Source of the DNA: a virus
Strand: one strand, 5' to 3'
Virus record (IMG/VR): IMGVR_UViG_3300042543_000363
Coordinates: 1 to 64,000 of that record
DNA: 64,000 nt
This document shows positions 19,964 to 30,272 of this stretch, one piece after another (within the stretch, counting starts at the first letter, position 1; every line of letters starts with the position of its first letter). A program made the translations under genes and the position numbers. The notes below the pieces were generated by a model that saw only the letters and a list, made by a program, of their open reading frames with translations, was not told the origin of the DNA and did not search any database.

Positions 19964-21499
19964 TTAAATCTCAATGATCAGCTTAAAAGATTCTGTTTGA
20001 GAATTAGACCTATTTACGTTATTTATATCTTGGACATATAATGGTTTTACGTCTTTAACGTAAATACTACCGTTATCAATAATATCAATTTCTGAACTCA
20101 AAACTGAATCGCTAGAAAATACAAATTCTCCATTAACAAAAGTTTTATCGCCTACTACTTTTATCCTAGATGTATTAGCAAAGGCCACTATACCATAAGC
20201 ATTGCTAGTATTTCCATAGATTCTATCACCAACAGTAAATAATACTGGATTCAATAAATTAGCGTCTAATGTTTGACTAAACGTTGTAGATATGTAAGCG
20301 GTATTACTTTTAGCGCCATTAGCATGTAGACCGTAAGGGTTTTTAATTATACCAATTTTGTTATATAATAAATCGTCAGATACTGTATTACCTTCGCTGT
20401 TGGCAAAATGAAAATTAACGCCCAATGCCTTTACATTCAATTCTGAGACTGGGTCAGAACCGTGACCGCCTGGTGGCGGAACTATAGCATATACATTCGC
20501 ACCAGAACCAACAGCGGATACTATAGAAACGTTTGCCCATGATATATCAGCGCCGATATCAAGCATAACTATATTACTAATAGAATTAGTAGTAGTATTA
20601 ACAACGCTATATGCTACTGGCTGTGTACCGCCATCTGTAGTAAAAACAACTCTTGGTGAAATTTTATATTGAGTAGCTTCTGGGATAATATTTGTAGTAT
20701 TAGCCTCTCCATTCAAAAGCACCCACTTTCCAACGCTGTTAGATACATAATCTGATATTTGAAATATTTGAGAAGTTGTTAAAGTGACATTATAGATATA
20801 AATTGCGCTGTTGTTATAGATACCCGAAGCATTACTTGCTGTATTGCCTACCTGAATAACTGTGCTGTTAGCTGATAAGATAGTTCCATCATGGTATCCT
20901 ACGTATCCAGAGCCAGTATTAGTAATGACTACCTTTTCGACGCCGCAGTATTGATTAGCATATAAAGTAGTAACACTGTTTGCATAAACTGGTGCATATG
21001 TGTCTGTAGCAAACATTTTATAAAGTCTATATGGAATAGAAGTTACATATCTCCAAACATAACCATCATCAGTTTGAAAAGAAGTTACTTGTACTATTGC
21101 TGGTTTTACTGTAGAAGGAGAATTATTGGCATTGTCCATACATTTAAAGATGTTATAAGTTCCACCATCAAATTCTGGAGGACTTATAACATAAAATTTA
21201 TTGTTTGAATATAAATCTACATCGTTATTATCATACATTTTGTAGACAAAACCATTCGCCCATAGATTATTATCAACTAATGGAGCAAAATTGGTTATTG
21301 ATAATTTTTTACCAAATAACATTAACCAATCAGTTTCAAATTTAGTATTATAGTCGTCTGGGGTAGTATTAGGAAGGGGCCCAACTCTTAATATAGGATT
21401 AGAGGCGACTGCATAATAATATGAAGTGTTTGATCTTATGTTATCAAACATTTCATCAATTAGAGCCTTTCTATAAGAAGGTTGTAATACTCCTGTCAT
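19964..21499 (-). CDS. gp8: Baseplate wedge protein gp8
   Basis: 511 aa. The start (QPSYRKALIDEMFDNIRSNTSYYYAVASNP) and the segment VTSFQTDDGYVWRYVTSIPYRLYKMFATD are typical of T4 gp8 and its relatives, which dimerise in the wedge and bind gp7 and gp10. It is longer than T4 gp8 (334 aa), with strand-rich C-terminal additions like the related cyanophage proteins. Gene order gp6, gp7, small fibre, gp8 supports the call. Confidence 0.82.
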   Translation of the reverse strand: MTGVLQPSYRKALIDEMFDNIRSNTSYYYAVASNPILRVGPLPNTTPDDYNTKFETDWLMLFGKKLSITNFAPLVDNNLWANGFVYKMYDNNDVDLYSNNKFYVISPPEFDGGTYNIFKCMDNANNSPSTVKPAIVQVTSFQTDDGYVWRYVTSIPYRLYKMFATDTYAPVYANSVTTLYANQYCGVEKVVITNTGSGYVGYHDGTILSANSTVIQVGNTASNASGIYNNSAIYIYNVTLTTSQIFQISDYVSNSVGKWVLLNGEANTTNIIPEATQYKISPRVVFTTDGGTQPVAYSVVNTTTNSISNIVMLDIGADISWANVSIVSAVGSGANVYAIVPPPGGHGSDPVSELNVKALGVNFHFANSEGNTVSDDLLYNKIGIIKNPYGLHANGAKSNTAYISTTFSQTLDANLLNPVLFTVGDRIYGNTSNAYGIVAFANTSRIKVVGDKTFVNGEFVFSSDSVLSSEIDIIDNGSIYVKDVKPLYVQDINNVNRSNSQTESFKLIIEI

Positions 21500-21508
21500 T
21501 TATTCGCC

Positions 21509-22093
21509 TTATCTTCCTATAGCCATATAATAAACGTTTACGGCTGTTGTATTTGATGTTCTGATAATAGCCACGGTAGTATTAGTTCCGACTACAGCAG
21601 GTTCATATGTAACTGCTGCTGTATTAGAAGTGGCCGTAACTACATAACACGCTGTCGCAAACGCTGACGAAAAAGTAGCATTGCCTACGCTAGAATTACA
21701 AAATACATAACCATAATTTAATTTGAAACCGTTTGGTAAAAATGTGTACCCATTAGCTGCAGCTGTGAACGATCCAACATTTATAGTATTAGAGGAAACA
21801 CTGATAGAATTTGCTGTGACAGTTCCATTCCCTGTAAAGAATCCTGAACTGTTGGCGATAGCATTGATTGAAGTGTTTCCAATCCTAATGACAGAAGAGT
21901 TATTACCGAAAACTATAGATGTAGAGTTCACAACAGTGTTTACTGAAGAATTGCCGACTGTTATTGAAGTATTCACAACCGGATTAGTATAAAGCTCCAA
22001 AAAATTATCATTAATGATAACCATGGCATCTCTAAGAGGAGTTCCAGTTCCATCATTTGGGTCGTTTCCGACGTTTACTACTTGTCTTGCCAA
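21509..22093 (-). CDS. Small fibre-like baseplate protein between gp7 and gp8
   Basis: 194 aa. The N-terminus VVNVGNDPNDGTGTPLRDAMVIINDNFLELY is a common attachment motif of phage fibres (NDGTGxxLRDAxxxINxNF). A repeat stretch (NTSITVGNSSVNTVVNSTSIVFGN) follows, with the same style as the long fibres, and then an approximately 60-residue tip domain. It probably decorates the wedge between gp7 and gp8, by position. T4 has no clear equivalent at this site. Confidence 0.7.
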   Translation of the reverse strand: MARQVVNVGNDPNDGTGTPLRDAMVIINDNFLELYTNPVVNTSITVGNSSVNTVVNSTSIVFGNNSSVIRIGNTSINAIANSSGFFTGNGTVTANSISVSSNTINVGSFTAAANGYTFLPNGFKLNYGYVFCNSSVGNATFSSAFATACYVVTATSNTAAVTYEPAVVGTNTTVAIIRTSNTTAVNVYYMAIGR

Positions 22094-22114
22094 TTTAAAT
22101 CCCCTATGACTAAA

Positions 22115-25100
22115 TTATGTTGGTAAATCTTCTGAGAATCTGTCAGAAGTTATTTCTGTGCTGTCAGCGTATACTGTATTTATATCACATCCAAAATAAT
22201 TATTAGAAAATGTGAATTGGTCTACAGTAAGTATAACGCCAGGGAGCGGATACCCGTTGGCGAGTTCTTCAAGATACACGTCCGCTCTAATTCTTGGGTC
22301 TGCGATATCACAAGTTAGCCAAAGCGGCCAAGCCGTATTAGCGAGAGTATCGATATTTAACTCTATGTTACTTGCCATCACAAAAGGTTGTAATTCATAT
22401 TTACCAAACAGAGCCGAACCTGCTGTGTGAAAAGTAGAGTAAAATACGTCTTTGTATGTTTCTAGACTAAGTGCAGTTCTCAATTCATAAGAATAATCCT
22501 GATAATAATAACTATCTTGAATGACCTTATCCGAATTCAAAAGTCCATCAGTAGTCGCCCAATAACCCAATCCTCTACCTATTCCGCTTTTTCTCACTAA
22601 TCCTCTGATTTCATTGGCTGTATCAAATGGGATATAATTTGTGGTTAAAACGGCGCCATTTGCTAAATTATTCGCTGATCTAATACTTATTTCTGGTAGT
22701 GAATTATAACCTACACCGCCATACCAAGCTCCTTCTGCTGTATTAACAGAAACTACATTGCCTTGAGAATTTGTCAGAATTGAGCCTCTGGCAGGTGTTT
22801 CAGTAACACCGCCGCTGAATATGATTGTGTCACCATTGACATAACCTGTTCCACCTTTTGCAACAGTGGGTACTTGCAAAATACCATAACGATAAGCTCG
22901 TACTGATTCGCCTTCAACATAAGCCTTACCAGAATTGATCGCTGAAACATTTTCTACAATATTATTACCACTAGAATTTAGAGCTTCGATATTATCATTT
23001 ATACCATTTATGGTACCATCTAGCCTTTTCATAATATTAGCTAAATTGGTATAATCTAAGGTACTATATGTATAAGAAAGAATACTGAAAATATCAGAAT
23101 TACCTGTAATTTTATTTCTGCCTGTAAACTCTGAAACATCAAACTGAGAAGGCATAATAACAACAGCTCTTCCATAAAGAGAATTACTCGTAGAGCTGCT
23201 GTTAGTGAACCCGTACAGCTGTATCGATACATCGCTTATTATATTTCTAATAACTGCCAATTCCAAAGTATTAGCATTTGTGCTGTCTGATTGTAGATAT
23301 ATAACGTCATCATTTGCGAAATATTTACTAAATTTAGCAGTTTTAATAGTATGTGTTTCTGCTGCTCCAGAAGAACTGGTGTAAATTTGCATTACTGGAC
23401 CGCCAGCAGTGTTACTCAGAGTAATTGCTGACGAATTAGAAGTTTTGATGTAAACAACAGAATTTGCTCTTAAATTAGCTATGGCGGTATTACCAACAGG
23501 AACGTCATAATAAACTCTATCATTAACAGAAAAATATATATCAGCGTTTGCTATTTTGATTGCATAACTAGTATTATTAATTGAAAATGTATTAGCATAA
23601 ACTTGTGTAGAATAACCGTTTACGTATGGGTAAATATTTCTAGTAGTGTCATTTAATAGATAATGCGTTTCTCCAGCCAATATAACATCTGTTGCAATTT
23701 CAATTGGATCTGAATTGCCTGTGAATGTATCGCTCAATGTTATAGCTGTAGAGTTCGAGCTTTCTACATAATAAAAACTATTTGGTGTAATACCAAGTAA
23801 CCCAGTATTGCCTGCAGGGACAAGATAATATACATAATCGTCTGGGTAAAAATAAGTATTAGCATCTGTTACTAGGATAGAATAGCTTGCATTATTTACA
23901 GAGGTAGTGTTAGCAAAAAAACTTTTTGTAAGAGCCTTTGTTATGAAAGAATGTCTTTCAGTGGTATTACTAGTGACAGCTGTATTAATATTTAAAGTCG
24001 TTCCGCCTTGAGTGGCGCTTAATGTAATACCTAACGTATTAGTAGTTTTCACATAATATCTTGTATTAGCAGTCAAACCATTAATAGCAGTATTTCCTGC
24101 TGGTACAATATAATCTACGTATGCGTTTGTATCATAATGTTTAACAGCGTTTGCTATAAGAATAACGTTATTACTGATAAATGAGGTATTAACATAGACG
24201 TCCGTGGAGTAAGCGTTAATAAAATCGTTACTGTTGTACCAAGTCAATCTTCCCGGAATATTTTTAGATCTATAAGTAGAACGAATAAAAACATTAGCAG
24301 GAGCAATATAACCATTACCAGTTAAAACGTTTGTTAGCGCCGCTATTCTACCAAAATCATTTGTATCGTAGGAAAAACATTCGTCCAGTGTAGAAGCCGA
24401 ATTTGCGTTTTGATATTTACTGAAACCGTATATTTCGTCTAATTGAAGATCCATAAAATCTAAAAATAGATCTGTATTATATGTTAATCTTCTAACGTCG
24501 GCTATTTTAATATTAAAACTTGCGCCCTGACCAGTTTGATCTAGTATGTTTTTATATAAGAAAATAGCAGCATTAGCAGTAAACCCGAAACCACCATTTC
24601 TGATGTTAAAGTTGAGCGATCCGAATCCACGAAATAGTGAAGTAACTACAATCAAACCTTGATCGCCAAATGAATCTATTTCATTTGTATCTAAATCTTT
24701 GTATGCAATTTTAAGAACGTCGCCAACATTAAACGAGTTACCACTATTGAAAACATCAAGTCTGTCCAAAGAACCCAAAACTGTAGGCGATAAACTAACC
24801 AATTCAGAATTAGATTTGAATTGGTTATCAACAATTTTTTCAGAAACGATGAAATCTCCGCCTTTGGGACCAACATCATTAATATACATTACATATATTT
24901 CGTCTTTGTTAAAACGTTCTTTTACAATTCGTTCAACTACAGCCGAAGTTCCAGAAGATACTCCATATATTGTTTTACCAATTAACGAATCTAAAATTGG
25001 ACTCCAAGATAATTCCAAATATTTTGGTTCCACCCATTTACCATCAGATACCCTAAGAACATCTTTACCGGGCAGATAAACGTCTACGTCTTCATTATAT

Positions 25101-25435
25101 ATCAATCTGAATAATAGTTTATAACCTTGTATTGTACCTTTAGAACGATATACATTAAGTATATGTTTTAACAAAAATCTTTTATTGGCAATAATGTTGA
25201 ATGGTATTCCGTATAAATATTTTTTCTGAAAATATTCTAAAAATCTTTCAATAGTTGTATCAATATCTCTATATTCAAATAATTGTCTAGCCTCTCTGAT
25301 AGGCTGACCTTCAGTTTCCATCCATTCAAAATATGTTTTGACAAACAGAATAAAATTTTCGCCTTCCTCTTGATAGAATTGCGGAAACTGATTCTGAACG
25401 AAATTAGATATCGTTTTTTCTATTTTTGGATCCAT
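22115..25435 (-). CDS. gp7: Baseplate wedge protein gp7
   Basis: 1106 aa, close to T4 gp7 (1032 aa). The first 200 residues (FVQNQFPQFYQEEGENFILFVKTYFEWME..., then RFLLKHILNVYRSKGTIQGYKLLFRLIYNEDVDVY) match the conserved N-terminus of gp7-type wedge proteins, which resembles the P2 gpI family. The middle contains repeated strand modules of about 100 residues, around YYVKTTNTLGITLSATQGG and YYVESSNSTAITLSDTFTG. It lies 1 nt from gp6 and so is certainly coexpressed. Confidence 0.85.
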   Translation of the reverse strand: MDPKIEKTISNFVQNQFPQFYQEEGENFILFVKTYFEWMETEGQPIREARQLFEYRDIDTTIERFLEYFQKKYLYGIPFNIIANKRFLLKHILNVYRSKGTIQGYKLLFRLIYNEDVDVYLPGKDVLRVSDGKWVEPKYLELSWSPILDSLIGKTIYGVSSGTSAVVERIVKERFNKDEIYVMYINDVGPKGGDFIVSEKIVDNQFKSNSELVSLSPTVLGSLDRLDVFNSGNSFNVGDVLKIAYKDLDTNEIDSFGDQGLIVVTSLFRGFGSLNFNIRNGGFGFTANAAIFLYKNILDQTGQGASFNIKIADVRRLTYNTDLFLDFMDLQLDEIYGFSKYQNANSASTLDECFSYDTNDFGRIAALTNVLTGNGYIAPANVFIRSTYRSKNIPGRLTWYNSNDFINAYSTDVYVNTSFISNNVILIANAVKHYDTNAYVDYIVPAGNTAINGLTANTRYYVKTTNTLGITLSATQGGTTLNINTAVTSNTTERHSFITKALTKSFFANTTSVNNASYSILVTDANTYFYPDDYVYYLVPAGNTGLLGITPNSFYYVESSNSTAITLSDTFTGNSDPIEIATDVILAGETHYLLNDTTRNIYPYVNGYSTQVYANTFSINNTSYAIKIANADIYFSVNDRVYYDVPVGNTAIANLRANSVVYIKTSNSSAITLSNTAGGPVMQIYTSSSGAAETHTIKTAKFSKYFANDDVIYLQSDSTNANTLELAVIRNIISDVSIQLYGFTNSSSTSNSLYGRAVVIMPSQFDVSEFTGRNKITGNSDIFSILSYTYSTLDYTNLANIMKRLDGTINGINDNIEALNSSGNNIVENVSAINSGKAYVEGESVRAYRYGILQVPTVAKGGTGYVNGDTIIFSGGVTETPARGSILTNSQGNVVSVNTAEGAWYGGVGYNSLPEISIRSANNLANGAVLTTNYIPFDTANEIRGLVRKSGIGRGLGYWATTDGLLNSDKVIQDSYYYQDYSYELRTALSLETYKDVFYSTFHTAGSALFGKYELQPFVMASNIELNIDTLANTAWPLWLTCDIADPRIRADVYLEELANGYPLPGVILTVDQFTFSNNYFGCDINTVYADSTEITSDRFSEDLPT

Positions 25436-25436
25436 T

Positions 25437-27251
25437 TTATCTTATTGTTTCTATGATGTCTATGTTAACGTCAACAGGGTCAATTAAAAGAACCATGTTT
25501 TTAGATGCAATGATATCTTTATTTTTAGTAGTTAAAGATAACTCTATGTAACTATTATAATAAGAAGTTTTAAGATTGGTTATCGATACTGCACCAGTTT
25601 CATAATTTATGATTCCAATATTTGTTTTTAAGATAGTTTTGATACCTTTCAAAAACGTATATACTAATACATTACCAAGAGCGTCGTCTTCTAAATAACA
25701 GTTAGGATAGATATTATCTTCTTCGTCAACGTATGAAAATCCTGTGCTAGTTAAAACTCTTTGATCTGGATATGCTACACCATCATATAAACCTTCTTGT
25801 TCAGCTCCATTATTGAAACGGACATCAAAAGAAGTAGCAAATAATAATTTAGGGGTCAATCTTTTGATTATTTTTACTCGTGTATCATTACTTGTTATAC
25901 TCTGATCTAATGAATCGATACGAGTAACGAATCTGCTATATCTAAAATCGTTGCCAAATTTTTCTAAATGATCTCTACTAAAATTAATAATACCATCCAA
26001 TATCATACTTTTAATTTCAGTAGAATATTTTGTTGTCAGTTTAGAATTAAATTGAACTGTAGAAGATACATCAATATAAAAATAATCAGGATCAGTTACT
26101 ATGACTCTATTTGGTAGAGCGATAAAATCTTGTAAATAATTTACGATATCATTTTTTAATAATGAAGATGCAGTAACAGATGCGGTTGGTTTTACTGAAA
26201 CAATAACTCTTCCGTATAGTTTTGGTTCTAAATCTTGCCCACCATAGATAATAACATCGTCAACAGCTCCACCAAATTTGGCACGCACTAGTGAGTAATA
26301 ATCATCTATAGAAACTGCTCTTTGTTGAGCGGCAAAATATCTAGGAGCATTAAATTTTATGTCTTCTATAGTTTCTTGATTTGCGCCTTGTATAGAACTA
26401 GTAATAACTGTGATTTCCGAAGCAGTAGCTTCGCCGCCATTACCAGGACCAAGATTATCTGTTAATGCAAAATTTTCAACACCATTACCATCTGAACCAT
26501 TTGTTACAATATATTCAACAACAACCGTAGCTCCGTTTATTGGTTTTTTTCCAAATAATCCATCACCAAATCTAATTTCATATCTACCGCCTTCGACTGC
26601 CTGAATAAAATAAACGGTAGAGGCGTCACTTAAACCAAACAAAGTGGTTGCAAAAGTGTAATCAGTATTAACTCCATTTTCCGAGACATTTACTGTAATA
26701 CTTTCAATATCAATGTTTTCGTTAGAAAGTATAAATCTTTGATTTTCAATTTCGTAATCTAAAACAAAAGAATCAGTAAAATATGTGCCTTCATTTATTT
26801 GGATGTTTTCTACCAAATAAGTATTATTAGAAGAAACAAAAGTCTGTGAAAGATCTGTAACGAAGGTATATGTTCCGTTAGAATTAAAACCAGTGAATCT
26901 GGTCCCTTTGGGAATCGTTAATTTATTTGATGTAAATCCGCTAGTTTCCACAGTAAAAGTGATATTAGCAACAGCAGAATGAGAACTTCTGGGCGTGTAA
27001 TTTAATTCTTTTGCATGAGAAATAACAGAGTCTATTTTTTGAGCTGAATCTAAGAACATCTCTGATGCAATCATATTTAAATAAAACGAATTTAAATATG
27101 AATTATAAGACATAACGTCTAGGAGAACGTTAATATTCGAACCATCAAAATTATAATCTTTGAATGCTGATTGTGTTTTTAGAAATTCCTTAAAATTATC
27201 TTTAAGGGTGTCAAAATCTAGAGACGAAAGATTGAGTGAACTATTTGCCAT
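25437..27251 (-). CDS. gp6: Baseplate wedge protein gp6 (gpJ-like)
   Basis: 604 aa, near the T4 length of 660. It starts LNLSSLDFDTLKDNFKEFLKTQSAFKDYNFDGSNINVLLDVMSYNSYLNSFYLNMIASEMFLDSA, the classic start of gp6. The core baseplate_J pattern includes NAPRYFAAQQRAVSIDDYYSLVRAKFGG. gp6 dimers form the inner baseplate ring that controls sheath contraction. It directly follows gp25 (1 nt), the universal order. Confidence 0.93.
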   Translation of the reverse strand: MANSSLNLSSLDFDTLKDNFKEFLKTQSAFKDYNFDGSNINVLLDVMSYNSYLNSFYLNMIASEMFLDSAQKIDSVISHAKELNYTPRSSHSAVANITFTVETSGFTSNKLTIPKGTRFTGFNSNGTYTFVTDLSQTFVSSNNTYLVENIQINEGTYFTDSFVLDYEIENQRFILSNENIDIESITVNVSENGVNTDYTFATTLFGLSDASTVYFIQAVEGGRYEIRFGDGLFGKKPINGATVVVEYIVTNGSDGNGVENFALTDNLGPGNGGEATASEITVITSSIQGANQETIEDIKFNAPRYFAAQQRAVSIDDYYSLVRAKFGGAVDDVIIYGGQDLEPKLYGRVIVSVKPTASVTASSLLKNDIVNYLQDFIALPNRVIVTDPDYFYIDVSSTVQFNSKLTTKYSTEIKSMILDGIINFSRDHLEKFGNDFRYSRFVTRIDSLDQSITSNDTRVKIIKRLTPKLLFATSFDVRFNNGAEQEGLYDGVAYPDQRVLTSTGFSYVDEEDNIYPNCYLEDDALGNVLVYTFLKGIKTILKTNIGIINYETGAVSITNLKTSYYNSYIELSLTTKNKDIIASKNMVLLIDPVDVNIDIIETIR

Positions 27252-27680
27252 TTATCGGACTCTTTTTAGTACTAAATTAAGAGTTAACTCTGTTGGATTA
27301 TTTATTAAGTTATAAATCAAAGTTATCTCAATTTGATTTTCATTAATATTATCGGTATTCACTATGGTTTGTACTAGATTGACTCTAGGTTCATTGTTCT
27401 CAACAGTGTTATTGATGAATAATTCTAATGAATCCCTAGCCTCGTCTGTGTTCAACTCAAATAAAGTTGCCATAACGTCAGAACCAACTGTAGGCTGAAA
27501 CAATCTTTCGCCCAAATTTGTTCTTATAAGATTTTTCAAAGACTGCACGACAGCTTGTTCGTTTGTTACTCTAGCCAATTGATTTCCAATTGGTGTTTTT
27601 GCAAAACTAGTCAAAAAGTCTGAAAAATATTCAATTTGTTTTTTAGAACCTGTGAAGGTATCTGCTCTTGTTAATGCCAT
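27252..27680 (-). CDS. gp25: Baseplate wedge protein gp25
   Basis: 142 aa, the family length. It contains QLARVTNEQAVVQSLKNLIRTNLGERLFQPTVGSDVMATLFELNTDEARDSL, the gp25/GPW domain that begins the sheath and wedge. The EPR-type motif is present as NEPRVNLV near residue 110. It lies between the PAAR gene and gp6. Confidence 0.93.
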   Translation of the reverse strand: MALTRADTFTGSKKQIEYFSDFLTSFAKTPIGNQLARVTNEQAVVQSLKNLIRTNLGERLFQPTVGSDVMATLFELNTDEARDSLELFINNTVENNEPRVNLVQTIVNTDNINENQIEITLIYNLINNPTELTLNLVLKRVR

Positions 27681-27682
27681 TT

Positions 27683-27970
27683 TTATCCTACGTCTACTAA
27701 GCTACTTCCGGATGAAGCCTTTGGATTACAATGTTCTCCTCCAGCCGTTGGACATAAATTATCTTGATTAGCACTATCATTCACAACTATAATCTTTTTA
27801 CCACCAATCGTAATATACGATTTACTAGCAATCAAACCGCCAGCGCCATGAGTATTTTGATCATTCTCTACAGCCCATAATTTACCGTCAATAGTAACAA
27901 AACTTTGACCACTAACTATTGTAGTAGCCCCACAAGATCTCTGATCGTCTTGTCTATGTGCTTGAGCCAT
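27683..27970 (-). CDS. gp5.4: PAAR-repeat spike tip protein (gp5.4-like)
   Basis: 95 aa. Paired strands such as TTIVSGQSFVTIDGKLWAVENDQNTHG and GLIASKSYITIGGKKIIVVNDSA show the PAAR fold. Metal-binding candidates are in the C-terminal HCNP and CPTAGG segments. PAAR proteins sharpen the central spike; in T4 this is gp5.4. It lies next to the spike gene, as expected. Confidence 0.85.
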   Translation of the reverse strand: MAQAHRQDDQRSCGATTIVSGQSFVTIDGKLWAVENDQNTHGAGGLIASKSYITIGGKKIIVVNDSANQDNLCPTAGGEHCNPKASSGSSLVDVG

Positions 27971-27978
27971 CTAACTAT

Positions 27979-28797
27979 TTAACCTTGTTCAAACTTAATA
28001 CTTGCGGACTTGATAGTAATAGAACCGCTTTCAATGACAATACTAGAACCACCGACTTTTAAAGTTATCTTAGAACCAGCATCCACTGTAATTTCTGTTG
28101 CTGCTTTAACAAGAGCGTCAGAGGCAGAATTTACAGTAGCTGTAGATCCGGTCTGCACTAACATCGTGCTACCTGTTTCTATTTTACCTTTTTCTTTAAC
28201 GAATACATCATGATTGGCACCTGCATACATTGAAACGTCTTTTTGAAAGACTTCAATTTTTTTCTTCTCGCCCATAGAAACATAATCGCCTTCTGTGGCG
28301 TGAAACCTATCGCCTTTCACTCTATTTCTATTTGTTCCTGCATCAACATTACAATGAACAGGAGCCGAACCTTTTTGAACACCATTATATCTGGAATCTC
28401 CAGACATTTTGAATTCTTTTTTGCCAGTTCCTCTATAGTAATTTTTACCAGTAGTTTGACCAAAATCATCACCGTGTTCCATTCTACCAGTTTTTTCACC
28501 ATTGTGATCGAAATGACCGTCTACTTGAATTGATTTACCACCACCAACATAAGCTCTATGTTCTCCAGGATTTACTGCTGTGTGTATCTCTTTTTTCTTT
28601 TGATCATGATGAGTTATCTGGTAACTTCCACTGGGAGTTAATGACTCTGAATATGATTTTTCGTGTTCTTCTGGATTACGATATACTAAATGGTGTCCGC
28701 CAAGTGCGTCCCATTCTCCATGAACATAACCATATTTTGGTTCAATCTCGTTTTCGTCTAGTGCTGATTTTGGAACTTTTTTATTATGATCTACCAT
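27979..28797 (-). CDS. Central spike beta-helix protein (gp5 C-terminal part)
   Basis: 272 aa. The last about 70 residues show an octad-like beta-helix pattern (TGSTMLVQTGSTATVNSASDAL..., SSIVIESGSITIKSASIKFEQ), as at the end of T4 gp5 and VgrG needles. The N-terminal part (YRNPEEHEKSYSESLTPSGSYQITHHDQKKKEIHT) is a gp5/VgrG-type strand domain. There is no lysozyme domain here. The gp5 functions are therefore split among this gene, the OB-fold gene at 30272-30679, and the hydrolase-bearing hub protein at 36246-38252. Confidence 0.75.
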   Translation of the reverse strand: MVDHNKKVPKSALDENEIEPKYGYVHGEWDALGGHHLVYRNPEEHEKSYSESLTPSGSYQITHHDQKKKEIHTAVNPGEHRAYVGGGKSIQVDGHFDHNGEKTGRMEHGDDFGQTTGKNYYRGTGKKEFKMSGDSRYNGVQKGSAPVHCNVDAGTNRNRVKGDRFHATEGDYVSMGEKKKIEVFQKDVSMYAGANHDVFVKEKGKIETGSTMLVQTGSTATVNSASDALVKAATEITVDAGSKITLKVGGSSIVIESGSITIKSASIKFEQG

Positions 28798-30272
28798 TAA
28801 CTTATACCTAATAATGTTAACATCTGAGCAATATTTTTCTTACCAGTATCAGTAACATCTCCACCAGTATAAAATCCGCCACCAGAAGCGCCAGGGAATC
28901 CACTACCAGCACCTCCGCCACCTCCGCCTGATCCACCACCAAAACCACCAAAACTTCCTAATAAATTACCACCACCAAGATTACCGAGCACTCCTGAAAT
29001 ACCACCGCCACCGGAATTGAAACCGCTCATGATATTTGAAATACCACCCATGTTACCTAGAGAACCGAGACCGCCGCCCATTCCTCCGCCCATAGCTTGG
29101 TTACCTAATTCAAACAACTGATTATTGAATGACATATCTTTAGTAAATTGATTCATTGTTTTTTGTACATCGCCTTGATTCAATACAGATTTTGGTAGCT
29201 GTTGTGAGAGCAACATTTGCATAAGAGATTGCAATTGACCTCCCATATTCCCACCACCACTGCTATTATTATTTTGACTTGAGTTGTTACCAATATTATT
29301 GTTGGTAATATTTTCCTCTACATTGACAACTTGTTTGGCCAATATCTCATTTAATATATCAGTCGTCAATAATGGCTGTGGTATTTGTATCTGAATGTAT
29401 GGCTTAAGATCGGCAGCGATTTCTAATTCAGAAACTGAATATGTCTCTTCATTTGGCGTTGTGTAAACAAACGAACCAGGCGGTCTCCTGGTATAAACTT
29501 TTTCAGTTTTGTCTGGTGATAACCATTCTATGTATCCGGGATATGGATCGTCAGCAATTTCATAATATTGTTTATTGTATCCATCTGGCACATTACTTAA
29601 AGAAACTAAAGGTTCTGGTACAATGTCGCCATAAATTGTTTCATCATAAACTGAAACAGGAATATTCAATGGCCCATAATACAAAGCAACTTTAATTAAA
29701 TTTGCTATACCATTCTTAACGATATCCTGAAACCTATCATCAATTCTATCTATACCGCCTTTATCTAATAAAGTAGTAAATACCAAAATGACTCTCTCAA
29801 ACCCATATCTGAGAGACAAAATTGCAAGAGCGCCAGTAAACGAATCGTTAATTACAGTAACTATACCTGCAGGTATTGGGTCACTATTTTGTAGAATACC
29901 TTGTGGTGTATTTTGTCCTGAACCACCAGCGCCCATGCCGCCCATCATGCCGCTGCCCATGCCTAAAATATTTGACATCTGCATTAATTGCTGATACATT
30001 TGAGGCAAAACTTGCGCTTTTCCTTGCGGATCAACCTTTTTCATCAATTGAGGTAGATCAGTTTGACCTTTATCAGCCGAAGCAGAAGTTGGCTTATCCG
30101 CATTTGGAGCAAATTTATCTCGAGCGTCAGATAATGTTTTAGAATCATCTGGCTTTACTGCAGGAGCGTCAGCATATTTTACTTCAGCATTAATCTTAGG
30201 TTTTTTACCACCTAATGTCTGATGATTCGGACTAACTGTTTTGTTATTGTTCTCAAAAGCCTTTTCTGCCAT
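28797..30272 (-). CDS. Glycine-rich baseplate hub-associated protein
   Basis: 491 aa. It has a polar Lys/Asp-rich N-terminus, a conserved-looking globular core at about residues 135-310 (LRYGFERVILVFTTLLDKGGIDRIDDRFQDIVKN...), then an Asn/Gly/Met-rich C-terminus (GGGMGGGLGSLGNMGG and similar). Overlaps of one base with both neighbours place it inside the hub/spike operon. It has no T4 equivalent that I recognise; hub assembly or a flexible hub plug is possible. Confidence 0.6.
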   Translation of the reverse strand: MAEKAFENNNKTVSPNHQTLGGKKPKINAEVKYADAPAVKPDDSKTLSDARDKFAPNADKPTSASADKGQTDLPQLMKKVDPQGKAQVLPQMYQQLMQMSNILGMGSGMMGGMGAGGSGQNTPQGILQNSDPIPAGIVTVINDSFTGALAILSLRYGFERVILVFTTLLDKGGIDRIDDRFQDIVKNGIANLIKVALYYGPLNIPVSVYDETIYGDIVPEPLVSLSNVPDGYNKQYYEIADDPYPGYIEWLSPDKTEKVYTRRPPGSFVYTTPNEETYSVSELEIAADLKPYIQIQIPQPLLTTDILNEILAKQVVNVEENITNNNIGNNSSQNNNSSGGGNMGGQLQSLMQMLLSQQLPKSVLNQGDVQKTMNQFTKDMSFNNQLFELGNQAMGGGMGGGLGSLGNMGGISNIMSGFNSGGGGISGVLGNLGGGNLLGSFGGFGGGSGGGGGGAGSGFPGASGGGFYTGGDVTDTGKKNIAQMLTLLGIS